A stretch of DNA of 64,000 bases from Styela clava (Eukaryota > Chordata > Ascidiacea > Stolidobranchia > Styelidae). This document shows, in pieces, positions 23,037-33,774 of this stretch. Every line of letters begins with the position of its first letter. Position 1 is the first letter of the stretch. The position numbers and the translations under genes are program-made. The notes beneath the pieces are model-generated. The model had not been told where the DNA came from. It did no database searches and saw nothing but the letters and a program-made list of their open reading frames with translations. The stretch lies in the NCBI RefSeq assembly GCF_964204865.1, contig NC_135255.1:19869135-19933134 (forward strand), written 5' to 3'.

Positions 23037-23489
23037 GGGTCTGGTATAGTTTAGTACCACATCCACTTTTAGTTGGCCTGGCTCAACAATTTTTGCATAT
23101 GTCAATCCTAACCCCCACCTGACTACGTCACCGAAAAATTACGTCATTCCGACGTCACAGTGGCGTAATAAGGCTCACCGAAGTATGCGGATGGTCGTAC
23201 AAAACGCGCAGACAATAACCTGGAATCGAGCAAGCTATTTCTTTCGTTTTCTCGTCGCAACGATCACGATAGGAGAGAGATCGCCGGCTTTAGCAAGTTC
23301 TTATCGGCGGACCAGATGCCATTTCGGGCGATCGTAATTATACTTTGGCAATCCCTATGACGTGATGGTGACGTCGTAGTGACGTAATTTTTTGATGGCA
23401 TAGTCAGGTGAGGGTTAGGAATAACATATGCAAAAATCGTTATGCTACGCCCACTGGAAGTACTTGTGGTACTAAACTATACTAGACCC
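23037..23489. mobile_element. MITE family M1, complete copy, 453 bp
   Basis: Inverted termini GGGTCTGGTATAGTTTAGTA and TACTAAACTATACTAGACCC, with inverted similarity extending ~90 bp (GCATATGT, CCTAACCC, CACCTGACTA). The interior contains GACGTCA-rich sequence and ATTTCGGGCGATCGTAATTA. Relatives at 59808-60213, 60277-60616 and 60688-60950. Flanking AG on both sides may be a 2-bp duplication. Its right end coincides with the left limit of the segmental duplication. Confidence 0.85.
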
Positions 23490-23684
23490 AGTGAGTGTAT
23501 GATGCGTATGGTGACCACGTCGTATATTCGAGAAAATTCTAAAGCCTGTATTACGAAACGTAGTTTATTTCATGCCGAGTCATCTGTGAAGCAAAGCATT
23601 TGGGGTGCGCTTACATTGTAACCTAGTCTCATGTAGCCTTTTTCAACCAGGGTTTGCTAGTTCAGGTTTTATTCATATCCAAGA
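23490..23684. repeat. Segmental duplication, copy 1, left part
   Basis: Nearly identical to 62767-62961 (AGTGAGTGTATGATGCG through TTCATATCCAAG). In copy 2 the sequence then runs on directly into what is here found at 39401, so everything between was inserted in copy 1. Confidence 0.93.
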
Positions 23685-23749
23685 GTCTATATTAATGTCC
23701 CAGATAGCACAACTACGCCGGAACAACCATGGCCGAACGTTGTTCGAAC

Positions 23750-24010
23750 CACCGGCCCAATAATGGCGAACAACCATGTTCCAGCGAAGATTTGGCCGCT
23801 GGGCCAACGTTGGTCCTTTCGCTGTAATGCAACCGTGGCAAACGGTCGGGCCAACGTAGGCGATACGTTGTAACACAATCGTGAAATATGGCCGGTCCAA
23901 CGTGGGCGATACGTTGTAACACAATCGTGACATATGGCCAGGCCTACGTAGGCGACACGTTGTAATACAATCGTGGCATATGGTCGGGCCAAGTTAGGCG
24001 ATGTGTTGTA
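23750..24010. repeat. Subterminal minisatellite, ~60-bp unit
   Basis: About four units of GGCC-CAACGT-GGCGATACG, TTGTAACACAATCGTGACAT, ATGG. Units diverge towards both sides. It lies just inside the left end of the 15.7-kb block. Confidence 0.8.
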
Positions 24011-24019
24011 CAGACAGGG

Positions 24020-25460
24020 TATGGATCTACATAGAACTTTCTAGAAATTTCCCACTAATCTAACATTATTTATATAATAAAAAACAAAACATAACAAAAT
24101 GTCTTTATTTTACAAATATGTATACATGTAATAAAATTATTCGGAGTTCGTTGCCACATCATCCAGAGCTGAAAAATATAAAAATTCTGTGTTAAATTGC
24201 AGTATTAGCAAATTACAGCACAGAGTTCAAAGCCTAGTCTGAATGACTGCATCCCAACAAATTTTCAGAGCCAAGTTTCTGCAGTCGCAAATGTGTGAGT
24301 GAAGCTTACATTGACAAGACAATAATAATTGAGAAATACAGAAATTCTTGATTCCGCAAGGGGGGCGTAGACAATGTTTTGAGGGAAATATTTGTTGGAG
24401 GGAATAATGATGATTTGAGATTTTATCTGACTAAAATGTCTTCAAATATTCCTTGTTGAAATCCATCTATCTTATTAGAAACATCATGCACCGTGATCAG
24501 TCTATTTGTTTAATTGATTTACAATAAATTTATTTGTAACTTCATCATTTGTTGTGTGCTAGGGGGGATGATAATGTAAAAAGTACTGTAAGGGGTGATG
24601 ATACAAATAAGTTCGAAAACCACTGTTCGCCATTATGCACCAAACTCTGGCAACATTGGATTGACAATTTGGCACTTGACTCTAACCATAATCAGCTTGG
24701 CGATATCTCCTTAATAAATATTTTTCTATACTGTTCACTTTTGTATACAAAATCTACATTCAATTTCTTTACTGTTCACAGTTGTTTACAAAATCATTAT
24801 TCAATTTGACAATCATAATGATAAAAATGAATGATGTGGCAACTGGCAAGTACATTTTGTTTACTACCCAACTTATCTAAATTTTCTCGCCTGTTGTTAT
24901 TTTATCATATCTCTGTTGTTGTTGTGTGTGTGTAACTTAATTTAATTCATGAACACGATAGGCATCTTTTTGGCAAAACCTTATATTCTTTACGCTTTAA
25001 TCTTAATTAAAGTTTTGTTTTCACTCCAGATTGTCAGATTCTAATTCATTAATTTTTTTCATTTCCCTTATGAATTATCTTAAGCTGATTTGGAGTCAAA
25101 ATAATCTTATACTTATAAAATAGAAGAGGGTAGAGCAGAGAAAGATGGTGGTACAATATGATAAACATATTACATACCTTTAATAGCAGAAACTAAGGGC
25201 GTCCTACTCACTCCTTCTTATCCGCCGCGTCCTGCACAGTTGGAAGAGCGGGCGAGTAAATTTGTTATAACCGAGCTCATGATTCTCCTAACCAGTCTTT
25301 CTTGGAGCAACCTCCGAGACTTGACAAACATCTTATCTGGAATGAGTAAATAAGCACAATTATGAGAATACATTTAATGAAAAGGTTTCCATCCGTTGCA
25401 AAAGCTCTATGTTAATTATCGCGAGTATATACTCTAAAATATTCACATATGTGTTTTGTC
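24020..25460. other. No gene seen
   Basis: AT-rich filler inside the 15.7-kb block. Short frames only. Confidence 0.3.
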
Positions 25461-25469
25461 CGGTGACCG

Positions 25470-25656
25470 TACATTTGAACCCACGTACATTTGAACCCAT
25501 GCGTATATCCACGGGTTCAATCTATATGCGAGTGCTAAAACCCATGGGTTAGGATTAGTATGGGTTTAACTATCCGTGAAACAAAGAAAATTCCATAGGT
25601 GCAATAGCATACAGGTGCAATTGTCATGGGTTCAAATGTACGTGGGTTCAAATGTA
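25470..25656. mobile_element. Palindromic MITE, 187 bp
   Basis: Starts TACATTTGAACCCACG, TACATTTGAACCCATG and ends with the inverted pair CATGGGTTCAAATGTA, CGTGGGTTCAAATGTA. The two short units inside each arm are themselves near-repeats. No coding capacity. Confidence 0.8.
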
Positions 25657-26039
25657 ATGGAACCGTTTTGTCCACATCGCATTCGTATAAAAGTGAACAA
25701 TTTTAATATTGCAATCGGATCGTATTTAGACATTTAAATAATATTCTTTGAACACGAAGCGAAAATATGGGGCATATTGTACTTCATACATAATTTCGAA
25801 GCGCTTCATGCAGTCAAAAACGAAACGACAAAAAATAAAAGGCACTCAATAAGATAAGACCCAGCAAAGGTATTTTCACCTATTTTACTTTCATGTTCTG
25901 TTTAGCTTTCGAATTAATTATGGAGTAATCTGCAATATTTTAACATTGTACTAAAACTAAACAAATATTCCGAATCTCAGAGATTTTTACATCGTGGTCT
26001 TTATACGATGGCATGTGTTACCGGTCAGCGAACTCTTTT

Positions 26040-26285
26040 AAATTAATTTTGCTTGTCCGCTGGGGTAAAAAGGTTGGGAACCACTGAATTAAACAGTTAA
26101 GTACAACCACATTACACCAACGCCCCGCAAATTTACAGTCGATTTTCATCAGAATGATTAAATAGAATATTCAGAATAGAATAAATTGATTTTTAATGTT
26201 TTCTCGTTGTGGGGTCGCAAGTAATTGTAGTCTGTGATTTTACAAAAATTGGGGTCGCGGAAAAAAAAGTTTGGGAACCACCGCC
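26040..26285. repeat. Two hAT-type right termini in tandem
   Basis: AAAAAGGTTGGGAACCACTG ends at about 26094 and AAAGTTTGGGAACCACCG at about 26283. Both are reverse complements of the common hAT end CAGTGGTTCCCAA. Partner ends were not found, so extents are unknown. Confidence 0.5.
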
Positions 26286-26651
26286 GTAAAGTCCCCGTAA
26301 TCAGCCTATAAAGATATTCAACTTACGAGCCAATTTTTTCATCCTTGAATGTATTCTGGATCAAAGTGTAATCAGACAATGAATTGACAATGAGTTTCAT
26401 CAATTCAGGTATGTCCGAGTCTACACTATAATCAGTGGAAAGTTGCAGATGCCGTAGCTTGTAGCATAAGAGTTTCTACCGCCTGTCCCAACAATTTTTC
26501 CATGGACTGGATTGGAGCATGGCTTGATCTCTGAAAATCAAGTTAGTGTTACCCAATGTATAGTACATGATTGTCTTTCAGATGATAAACGTGAACAAAT
26601 GGCCTATTCCTATACTATTTACCAGAATATAAATTTTTCATTAATATTAAT

Positions 26652-27110
26652 TACCGTATTTTCCGGCGAATAAGAAGAGGCCTGTTATAAATTATTTTTT
26701 TCATATAAACGGCCAATAAGTCGGGGTAGTAAAATCGCTAATCGCATCAACGTCGGGAATCTTAAATTACCATGCAATGCCTTTCGAGCGGTCGCCGCGT
26801 TTGCGCAATGGTTAAAATAGCCTATAATGACTTAATCTTGTAGCGTAATATTCAATCCATATATGATAATGCAAATATGATAATCACAGCATTGAAATTC
26901 CAGATTCACAGCGCGAGAATGTCGATTTATTTAAACTAACCTGATGAGGACGTGGGGGATGCTATCACCGAAGGTATTTTATTGTCCGGATTCAATAATA
27001 GGGCGACAAAAAAATGAAAATGATCATACTCGCCTAATAAGACGACCAGCCAAAAATCAGGCCAAAAATTTGGGTCTAGAAAAGCGATCTATTCGCCGGA
27101 AAATACGGTA
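26652..27110. mobile_element. MITE with TACCGTATTTTCCGGCG termini, 459 bp
   Basis: The left end TACCGTATTTTCCGGCGAAT is matched by the inverted right end ATTCGCCGGAAAATACGGTA. Second-layer matches include AATAAG/CTAATAAG near both ends. No transposase. Confidence 0.82.
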
Positions 27111-27770
27111 TTAACCAAATGATGTTGTACTAGGTAATTATTCAACCGATATATCTAGCTATTGTGCAATATTTTATGGCACAGATATGCAAGGAGCTAC
27201 TATCGAACTATAAAACAAAAACAGCTGTTTTGGGCATTGTCCGCATTGAAATGCTTGAAATGACACAGTGTGGAATGACAGTGTGAATTTTCCAGTCCAT
27301 TGTCATAGGGCCTATTATAAAAATGGTATATATATATCATTAAACTTACAATGGTAATATTGACACTTGACAGAATATCTAATCGGTAATAATTATTAAG
27401 AATAACCGGAAAAAAATGGATATTACACAAAATATGTCCAAATATTTGTAAAGGACGTCTCGTACAATACTTCATGCTTTTAGAGTCGCTGGGCATTGCA
27501 CAGTTGCATGCACATTTGGCAGTCATTGTACAGAGATGGGCTTCTCCCAGTCGCCCGAATCTTTTTTGCTAGCGGTCTACTTTCCAATTCACTTTAAAAT
27601 ATAATAACACTTAATTAAGGTTGGTTGGGTAAGCTTACATAGCATACATACCGTACTGAAAATAAATCATATTAATATATACCCAATATAATTCTATTGA
27701 ATTTAAAAACAAAATAGATATTATTCAGAAATCAGAAATTTATTTCTCAACAAAGCTAAAAATATGAACT
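27111..27770. other. No gene seen
   Basis: A 108-codon minus-strand frame at 27200-27526 has no recognisable motif and lies in repeat-rich sequence, so it is not called. Confidence 0.3.
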
Positions 27771-27775
27771 AGAGC

Positions 27776-28135
27776 AGGGTTGGACAAAGTTCTCAGACCA
27801 CGTGCAAAAATTTTGCACACCTAGACTGACGGGCCATGTCGCATCTCGCATGTGTGGCGTAGAAAGGTATAGGCCCACTTTAGAAACAAGATTTTATTTG
27901 AAGTGTTACAAAAACAAAAATGGAAAACAATAATCCTTGAGCTATTTTTTACATAAAAACATCAAATTTTAGTTTCAGTTTGATTGTGGCAATTGTTAAA
28001 ACATATTTTAGATTTCAGCCAATTGAGATCTGTATTTAGATTTGTTGAAATTCATCAGACAGAAGGTTCACATATGTACAACTATTCAGATTACTGGATT
28101 AAGTCGTCCAACGGGTTGGATTTCGGCTGCGGAAA
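27776..28135. repeat. hAT-like MITE related to the one at 11.5 kb
   Basis: Left end CAGGGTTGGACAAAGTTCTC. The internal GACTGACGGGCC and the CCAACGGGTTGG block match the 11482-11723 element in the same order. The right end and target duplication are unclear. Confidence 0.5.
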
Positions 28136-28307
28136 TGTTTGCACTTAGACAAATAAAGTAAATATAAAAAATCATATCCAGGGATGAAGGACCAATGCCA
28201 GTACCGGTACTCGATAACGAATACTGGTAAATGAGAGATGGCAACCTCAGAAAGACCAAGTACGGTACCGTACCTCATCTTGTTGGGAGGCGGACAACTC
28301 GACTACA

Positions 28308-28868
28308 CGGACAACTCACCAGAGACAACTCGACTACCTAGAGGCCTGGTGAGTTGTCCGTCTTTTGGCATTTTATACGGTGGTGTTTTAGGTCTATAGA
28401 AATGCGTTTTTGATATTTTTAGTGCTCAAATGTTGAGAAAAATACATAAATATGCTCTAATGCTCTAGAACGCATTTTTATTTGTATAAGTGGCTTATTT
28501 TGACCATGTTGTATGAATACAAATACAGTCTACAGACGAAATTGGAGTAACGTTAGCGAAGTTAGACTGTTGACTTATAGGACTGTGTTCGTTTAATTTT
28601 TTGAACTTTATTGGTATTAAATGTTTTGAATGAGCACCGTTAAATGTATTAAAACCTTCATACTTCACAGTAACACTTAAATATTTATGAATGTGAGCTC
28701 AGTAGTCTATGGTTGCAGTAGTCTAAACTCGCCTACGGCAGTTGCCCGACAGGCCGTCAACTCACCAGTCGAGCAAACGCTCTGCGACGTGACGTCATCG
28801 ATGCTCGAGGTGAAGACAACTCGACTACCGAGCAATGAGAGGCAGACAACTCACCAGTCGAGCAATCG
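28308..28868. repeat. Left inverted arm
   Basis: Reverse complement of 37889-38446. Landmarks: GGTCTATAGAAATGCGTTTT, GTGCTCAAATGTTGAGAAAA, GACTGTGTTCGTTTAATTTT, and CGACGTGACGTCATCGATGC. It holds the start of a 146-codon frame (28687) whose first ~43 codons are mirrored in the right arm. I see no domain in it and take it as chance or as a non-functional arm frame. Confidence 0.88.
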
Positions 28869-28869
28869 C

Positions 28870-30373
28870 TCTGCGATATCGATGCTCGAGGAGAAGACAT
28901 TGCTTTGCAAAACGCAGACTCAAGAGTTGCATAGCATTTACTTAGTGCCGACTAATATTAGTTGTAAGCCAACTCACCACGGCAAGGTTTCAGTCATAGA
29001 GTTGGAATTTCTTTTTGCAGAAGAAAACCAGGAACAGATAGGCACTCACTGCGCCTGGCAAAGAAACTGGGCCGAAGAATGGATAAAATATGTTTACTTT
29101 TTGTTACGAATAATGAATTTAATATGATATTGAATACTAAACGTTACGGGGAAATTTAATGGGTGGAAGGTTTTGTTTTCTTTTTCGTTACGAATATACA
29201 CATGTTACGAAAATATTGATTACACTTGTGTTCTCATCCACATTAAAATAACCAGAGCTCAGGTTTTTACTAAGTGTGAACATCTAAAAATTCAAAATAA
29301 AAATAATAAAAATTGTGATCTAGGCCTGTTCTGTTCTCACTCACTCACTCACAGTTCGTTCATAGGATGATTGATTTTCTACACCTGTTCATAAACATCA
29401 AAACGACCATATCTGCTATTCAAGTTTTATTTATAAAATAACAAAATTTTCATTTTTAAGGATTGGATACCTTCGGAATTTTGAGATTTTGAACAGCGTA
29501 TGGGCATGTAATCGAATGCAATTGCTCAATAGTACATGGCGATTTTTGGCCTATATCCAATCAATGACCACTCTAGTTGGACCGGTAAGACACTTCTCAT
29601 TAAAAAAGGTTAAACATGATTAGAGGAATCCCTAACCACTGCTTTGAAAGTGGGTTCCTGCGATTATGAATATTCTGAATAGACTTTGATGAAACGAATT
29701 TAGGCCAAAAATGGTGAACTTTACAGAAAAAACTTTCAAATATATCTTTTAGAATACCACTACCTATATTAAATTTAGGCATCCCCCATTTTTTGAGTCA
29801 CCATCACCAACTTCCGATACCACAATAAAGCTTTGTATATATTGTTTCAGGCAAAGAAGGAGCAACCAGTCACCAACGGCAACAATTGATATTTAAACTG
29901 ATTCATTTGTTTATTATAACTTTCTACTTGCTTGCTCCAGATGCAGAAATAAATGCTTCTACATTTTTACATTAGTGTACTCAGTGTTTTTTTTTTTTTT
30001 GTTTTATTGGATTTTTTTTTAAATAAAAACAATATTGCAATAAACAATATTTCAGATCACTCTATAGGACATGCATTTTTTGGATTTTCATGAATTATAA
30101 AACATTATATAGCAGCAAACAATATTAATAAATTCCTTAAACCATTCCACAGATAATTTTGGATTTTATACATAAAAACATAGAAACAGTGTTAGAGGCA
30201 GCGAATATTGATCTTGAACGAAATTAGTAATTTAAGATTAACCCAACAAATGATACATATTGCATTATAATGGGAGGCGGAAAGGAAAGCATTCGGAAGA
30301 ACTCTTTTCCCAACTGCTTACGTAGCAAAGACTGGCAAGTTTTTTTCGCATATTGACCCATTAAAAAAGCTAT
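28870..30373. other. Spacer between left arm and nuclease gene
   Basis: No recognisable protein or repeat. The gene's 3' untranslated region would be at the right end of this stretch. Confidence 0.3.
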
Positions 30374-32214
30374 TTAGATGGGTGAGGCACCAAGTTCATG
30401 TTCTGAATATCTTGAAAATATAATTTGAGGTCCTTGATCTGAAGACACAAGGTTGCAGATTTGGTACACCAAGATCTCAACGATCTTAAAGTTTGGGACA
30501 ATGCAAATATTTTCCTCCCAGAGTTTAACGTGCAGATCATCTGATGGTTCCCACCGGCGGTGGGGTGAAATGGGTTGGTCAGACTTCATAGCAACAAGCA
30601 CCAGTTCCAAAATTGCAATGAACTCTGGATCGTAGCAAAGCAGAAAATATGTTGATATTTTTGTCTCTGGGTGGTATGAGACTAGTACACACCTTGTAGC
30701 ATTCGCACAATGCATTTGGACTTGAGCCTGTATGACATGAGTTTTATCCACCTTGCTAAGCGGGCCATCTTGTTGCGCTGCTCGAGTCTTGATCTCTACA
30801 ATATAGTTTTTGTTACAAATAATGCCATCAGGACTCGCCCCAAACACACCACGAGAGAAAAATCCACATTCTTCACACGAAATACCTGAAAGTGAGCGAC
30901 AAATTAAGTCACTAGTATTTAAAAATTGCATAATCATATATGAAAAAACCATACCAGCATCATTTGCAAATTTCTTCCTTGCTATCGATTCATGTTCAAT
31001 GCCACGACGAAAATTCAGGAAGTTTTTTTTTCCCCCATGGATCCTGGTATCAGCATCATCCAAGCTTCGTCCATTTCTTTATTTCCATATATTCCTGTAG
31101 GATTAGTCTCAGATTAATAGAGATAACTGCAATTTGCCCAGAGTCTTGTGTTGTCCTTACATTCACCAAAATATCCAGTTGAACTTTTTTACATAATTGA
31201 CTTTCACTTTGTGGGTTAACCTGCACTTAGAAAATAAGTCCAAGACACCGAAAAACTCATATATTATATATTAGGCACGCCAAAATTGATGACATAGTAT
31301 CAAATTGCTATGAGAATATTGTTTTTATATTCCTTTCAATCTAAATTCCCTGGTAAGAACTTACCTGCAAGCAAACTAAATGCATGTGAAACTATGTTAC
31401 AAAACACTGTGACAATTACAAACCAATTAGAGATCCACAGATTGAAGCGGTAAATCTTCCCTGTCTCAATTTAAACCACTCCTGTGACCTTTGACCTTAC
31501 CTGTATATCGGTGATGGCTGCATTAGTATGCAGCTCTTCCTGGTATGTTTATGCCATCTCATGGGCAAGTCTGTGCATTGTTGTTTCAATAATGCAGACC
31601 CATTTTTGGCGATATAAATGAGTTGGAAAAATATAGCTATAACGTGGGAACATAATCCCGATTTTCCAACCAAGCATGTGCAGCAGCTGCTAGGGGGTAC
31701 ACCATGTATGAACTTCACCACAGCTCTTCTTGTGATCATGTTACTGTATGATTTATGTACATAGGCACGTACATACACATTTTCGCCGCATTGTTGGGAT
31801 CTTATTGTAACCATCTGAAACATATCAATAAATACTTTATATTAAACTGGGTATAGGCAAAATTTAAAGATCAATATCATGAATGTCTGTGAGTGGTCAA
31901 CAGGAAACTAAACAGTGAATTTAACACCTATACAAAGCAGCAAATAATTTTATCAACAAAGTGATTTTGAGAATTTTGGTCGAACCACTTAGAGCTATGA
32001 CAACAGGAATTGTCTTTGTTTTATCAAAAATACGTATATAATAACCTTTCGACTTCTAAAGCTTGAATATCCTTTCTGCAAAATATTCCTACTTCCAGGA
32101 ATTTTTGCTGAGACATAATGGTCTAGCTGGTGTTGAGTGAATGGTGGTAATAAGTTCAATGAAGCTGCCCATATCCCAGTTAGATGTAGAACTTCATCGT
32201 AGTCCAATCTTCGA
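30374..32214 (-). CDS. SWIM zinc-finger plus YqaJ/lambda-exonuclease-like nuclease (split gene, 5' part unclear)
   Basis: Minus-strand exons: from acceptor 32214 (after TTTAATTTACAG), reading LDYDEVLHLTGIWAASLNLL; 31501-31814, holding a SWIM finger CTCLVGKSGLCSH (CxC then CxH); and the nuclease exons down to 30374, split by a 69-bp GT-AG intron at 30886-30954 that leaves the frame intact. Nuclease motifs: RGIEHESIARKKF (acidic residue of the first motif), GASPDGII (metal-binding D), VEIKTR (ExK) and HVIQAQVQMH (Q-rich helix), all as in PD-(D/E)XK exonucleases of the YqaJ group, so the catalytic set looks intact. The exon between SWIM and nuclease, and the 5' end, are unclear: an in-frame stop precedes the nuclease exon near 31080. 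An open stretch at 37582-37827 beside the right arm could hold an upstream exon. Such proteins are common in invertebrate genomes and are thought to belong to transposons. Here it lies between long inverted arms. Confidence 0.8.
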
Positions 32215-32672
32215 CTGTAAATTAAATATGCAATGAGCATTTAGCCTAACGTATGCAGAAATGTTACATCAATATTTTAATAAATAACGTATTTACCGAA
32301 ATATATGCATGTCTGAATTCCACTTGATCTTTTTTGCGAAATATCTTTTAGACAGTTCTGGATATTTGCGAAATAGTGTGGCTCGTTTCATTATTTCGTC
32401 ATTGGTACTGGAGACTTTTTGCCCAATGCTACATAGAAAAGCTTTATCGGACTCCATTACACGTACCGTAAGTTATCGGTATGGAAACCTCAAGATTTTC
32501 AAACTTTCACATTTACATCTAAGTTTGCAGATATAGTTGACTAGTGTTAAATAATATCATAGCCTATAATGGACACTCTAAAAATGGAATGTTGAATCAT
32601 CTGTTGTTGAATTCGTCAAATGAACTATAACATCTGTTCACAACATCAATCTGACTGTCTGTGGAGGACAAT

Positions 32673-33650
32673 ATGCCATATTCAAGATCAAGCGATGCCC
32701 CTCCTGAACCCCCGAAACGTAAAAGTCCAACTGAACGTCAAGCAGCATGTACTTCTTCAGCATCCAACTTAACAGAACACAATATATCCAATTTAGTCTC
32801 CATACTTGAGAGCACAATTCTAAAGACACTGCGCCTGGAAATACCGGCTATAATTGAACAGCACATTGAAAAATTAGCTCAGGATCTCTCTTCAACCACC
32901 CCGACCAGCATTGGAATCCAGGAATCTCTATCATCTCTGGATGAATCTATAAAACAAATGAAAACTCAGTTATCCTCGATCAATGTCATTAAAGATGAGG
33001 TTGGAGAAATAAAGACAAGCCAAGAATTCATTGCCAGAAAGTTTGACGAACTTAATGCCAATTATGACAAACTGAGCACCATCACAGTTAAAAACACCCG
33101 AAGAATTCGTCAACTTGAAAGTATTGTGGAAGAACTAGAAGAAGAAATAGATATCCTTACTGAACGCCAATACGACCAGGAGCGTAGGTCAAGGCTGGAT
33201 AATTTAGAATTTCACAATATACCCTACTCGCGTGATGAAGATTGTGAAAAATTAATTATGAAGGTAGCAGCACGAATAAATGTACCGCTGCAATCATCTG
33301 ACATATCAAACTGTCACCGGATGTCAAAAGAAAACAACAAAAAGCCTTCACCAATTATTGGTAAATTTGTACGCAGAAAAACAAGGCATCAAATTCTAAA
33401 AAATCGTCGCCAACTGAGATCGGCCAATTTTCATGAAGATTTTCAGCATTTTACAAGATCTACTAGAATATTCATCATAGAAAACCTTAATGACAATAAC
33501 AAGGACTTATTTTTTAAAGCAAGAGATCTTAAAAAAGAATGTGGATATAAATATCTATGGACACATAATGGAAAAGTTTTAATAAAAAAGAACGAAATGA
33601 CAACTACCATCCCCATCAATAACGAAGATGACCTTTCTCTCATCAAGTAG
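32673..33650 (+). CDS. LINE ORF1 protein, 325 residues
   Basis: Starts at the first ATG of the frame (MPYSRSSDAPPEPPKRK); a GTG four codons upstream is not credible. Order: a basic Pro/Ser-rich N-terminus, a long coiled coil (about residues 75-170, ending IVEELEEEIDILTERQ), then a conserved RNA-binding segment with RRSRLDNLEFHNIPYSRDED and ISNCHRM, then a basic C-terminal domain (FVRRKTRHQILKNRRQLR). This layout is that of LINE ORF1 chaperones, which trimerise and bind the element RNA. The same blocks occur in the ORF1 at 47885. The frame is intact although ORF2 is broken. Confidence 0.85.
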   Translation: MPYSRSSDAPPEPPKRKSPTERQAACTSSASNLTEHNISNLVSILESTILKTLRLEIPAIIEQHIEKLAQDLSSTTPTSIGIQESLSSLDESIKQMKTQLSSINVIKDEVGEIKTSQEFIARKFDELNANYDKLSTITVKNTRRIRQLESIVEELEEEIDILTERQYDQERRSRLDNLEFHNIPYSRDEDCEKLIMKVAARINVPLQSSDISNCHRMSKENNKKPSPIIGKFVRRKTRHQILKNRRQLRSANFHEDFQHFTRSTRIFIIENLNDNNKDLFFKARDLKKECGYKYLWTHNGKVLIKKNEMTTTIPINNEDDLSLIK

Positions 33651-33774
33651 GTCTATTGATTATAAATATTCATACATTGTATAGTCAAAATAATTTTATG
33701 TATTACCCAAACATATATCAAAAATACCGGCCATTTATTTCCAGCCTGGAGAAAATATCTCTTACATTTCATAC

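Noticed and set aside
23750-24010. CRISPR-like array of spaced repeats
   Set aside because: The units are contiguous ~60-bp minisatellite copies without distinct spacers, the genome is animal, and there are no cas genes.
28687-29127. A 146-residue protein gene in the left arm
   Set aside because: The first 43 codons are simply arm sequence (mirrored at 38079), the rest is not conserved in the right arm, and no motif is present.
32661-32672. GTG start of LINE ORF1
   Set aside because: An ATG follows four codons later. GTG starts are not credible in an animal transcript.
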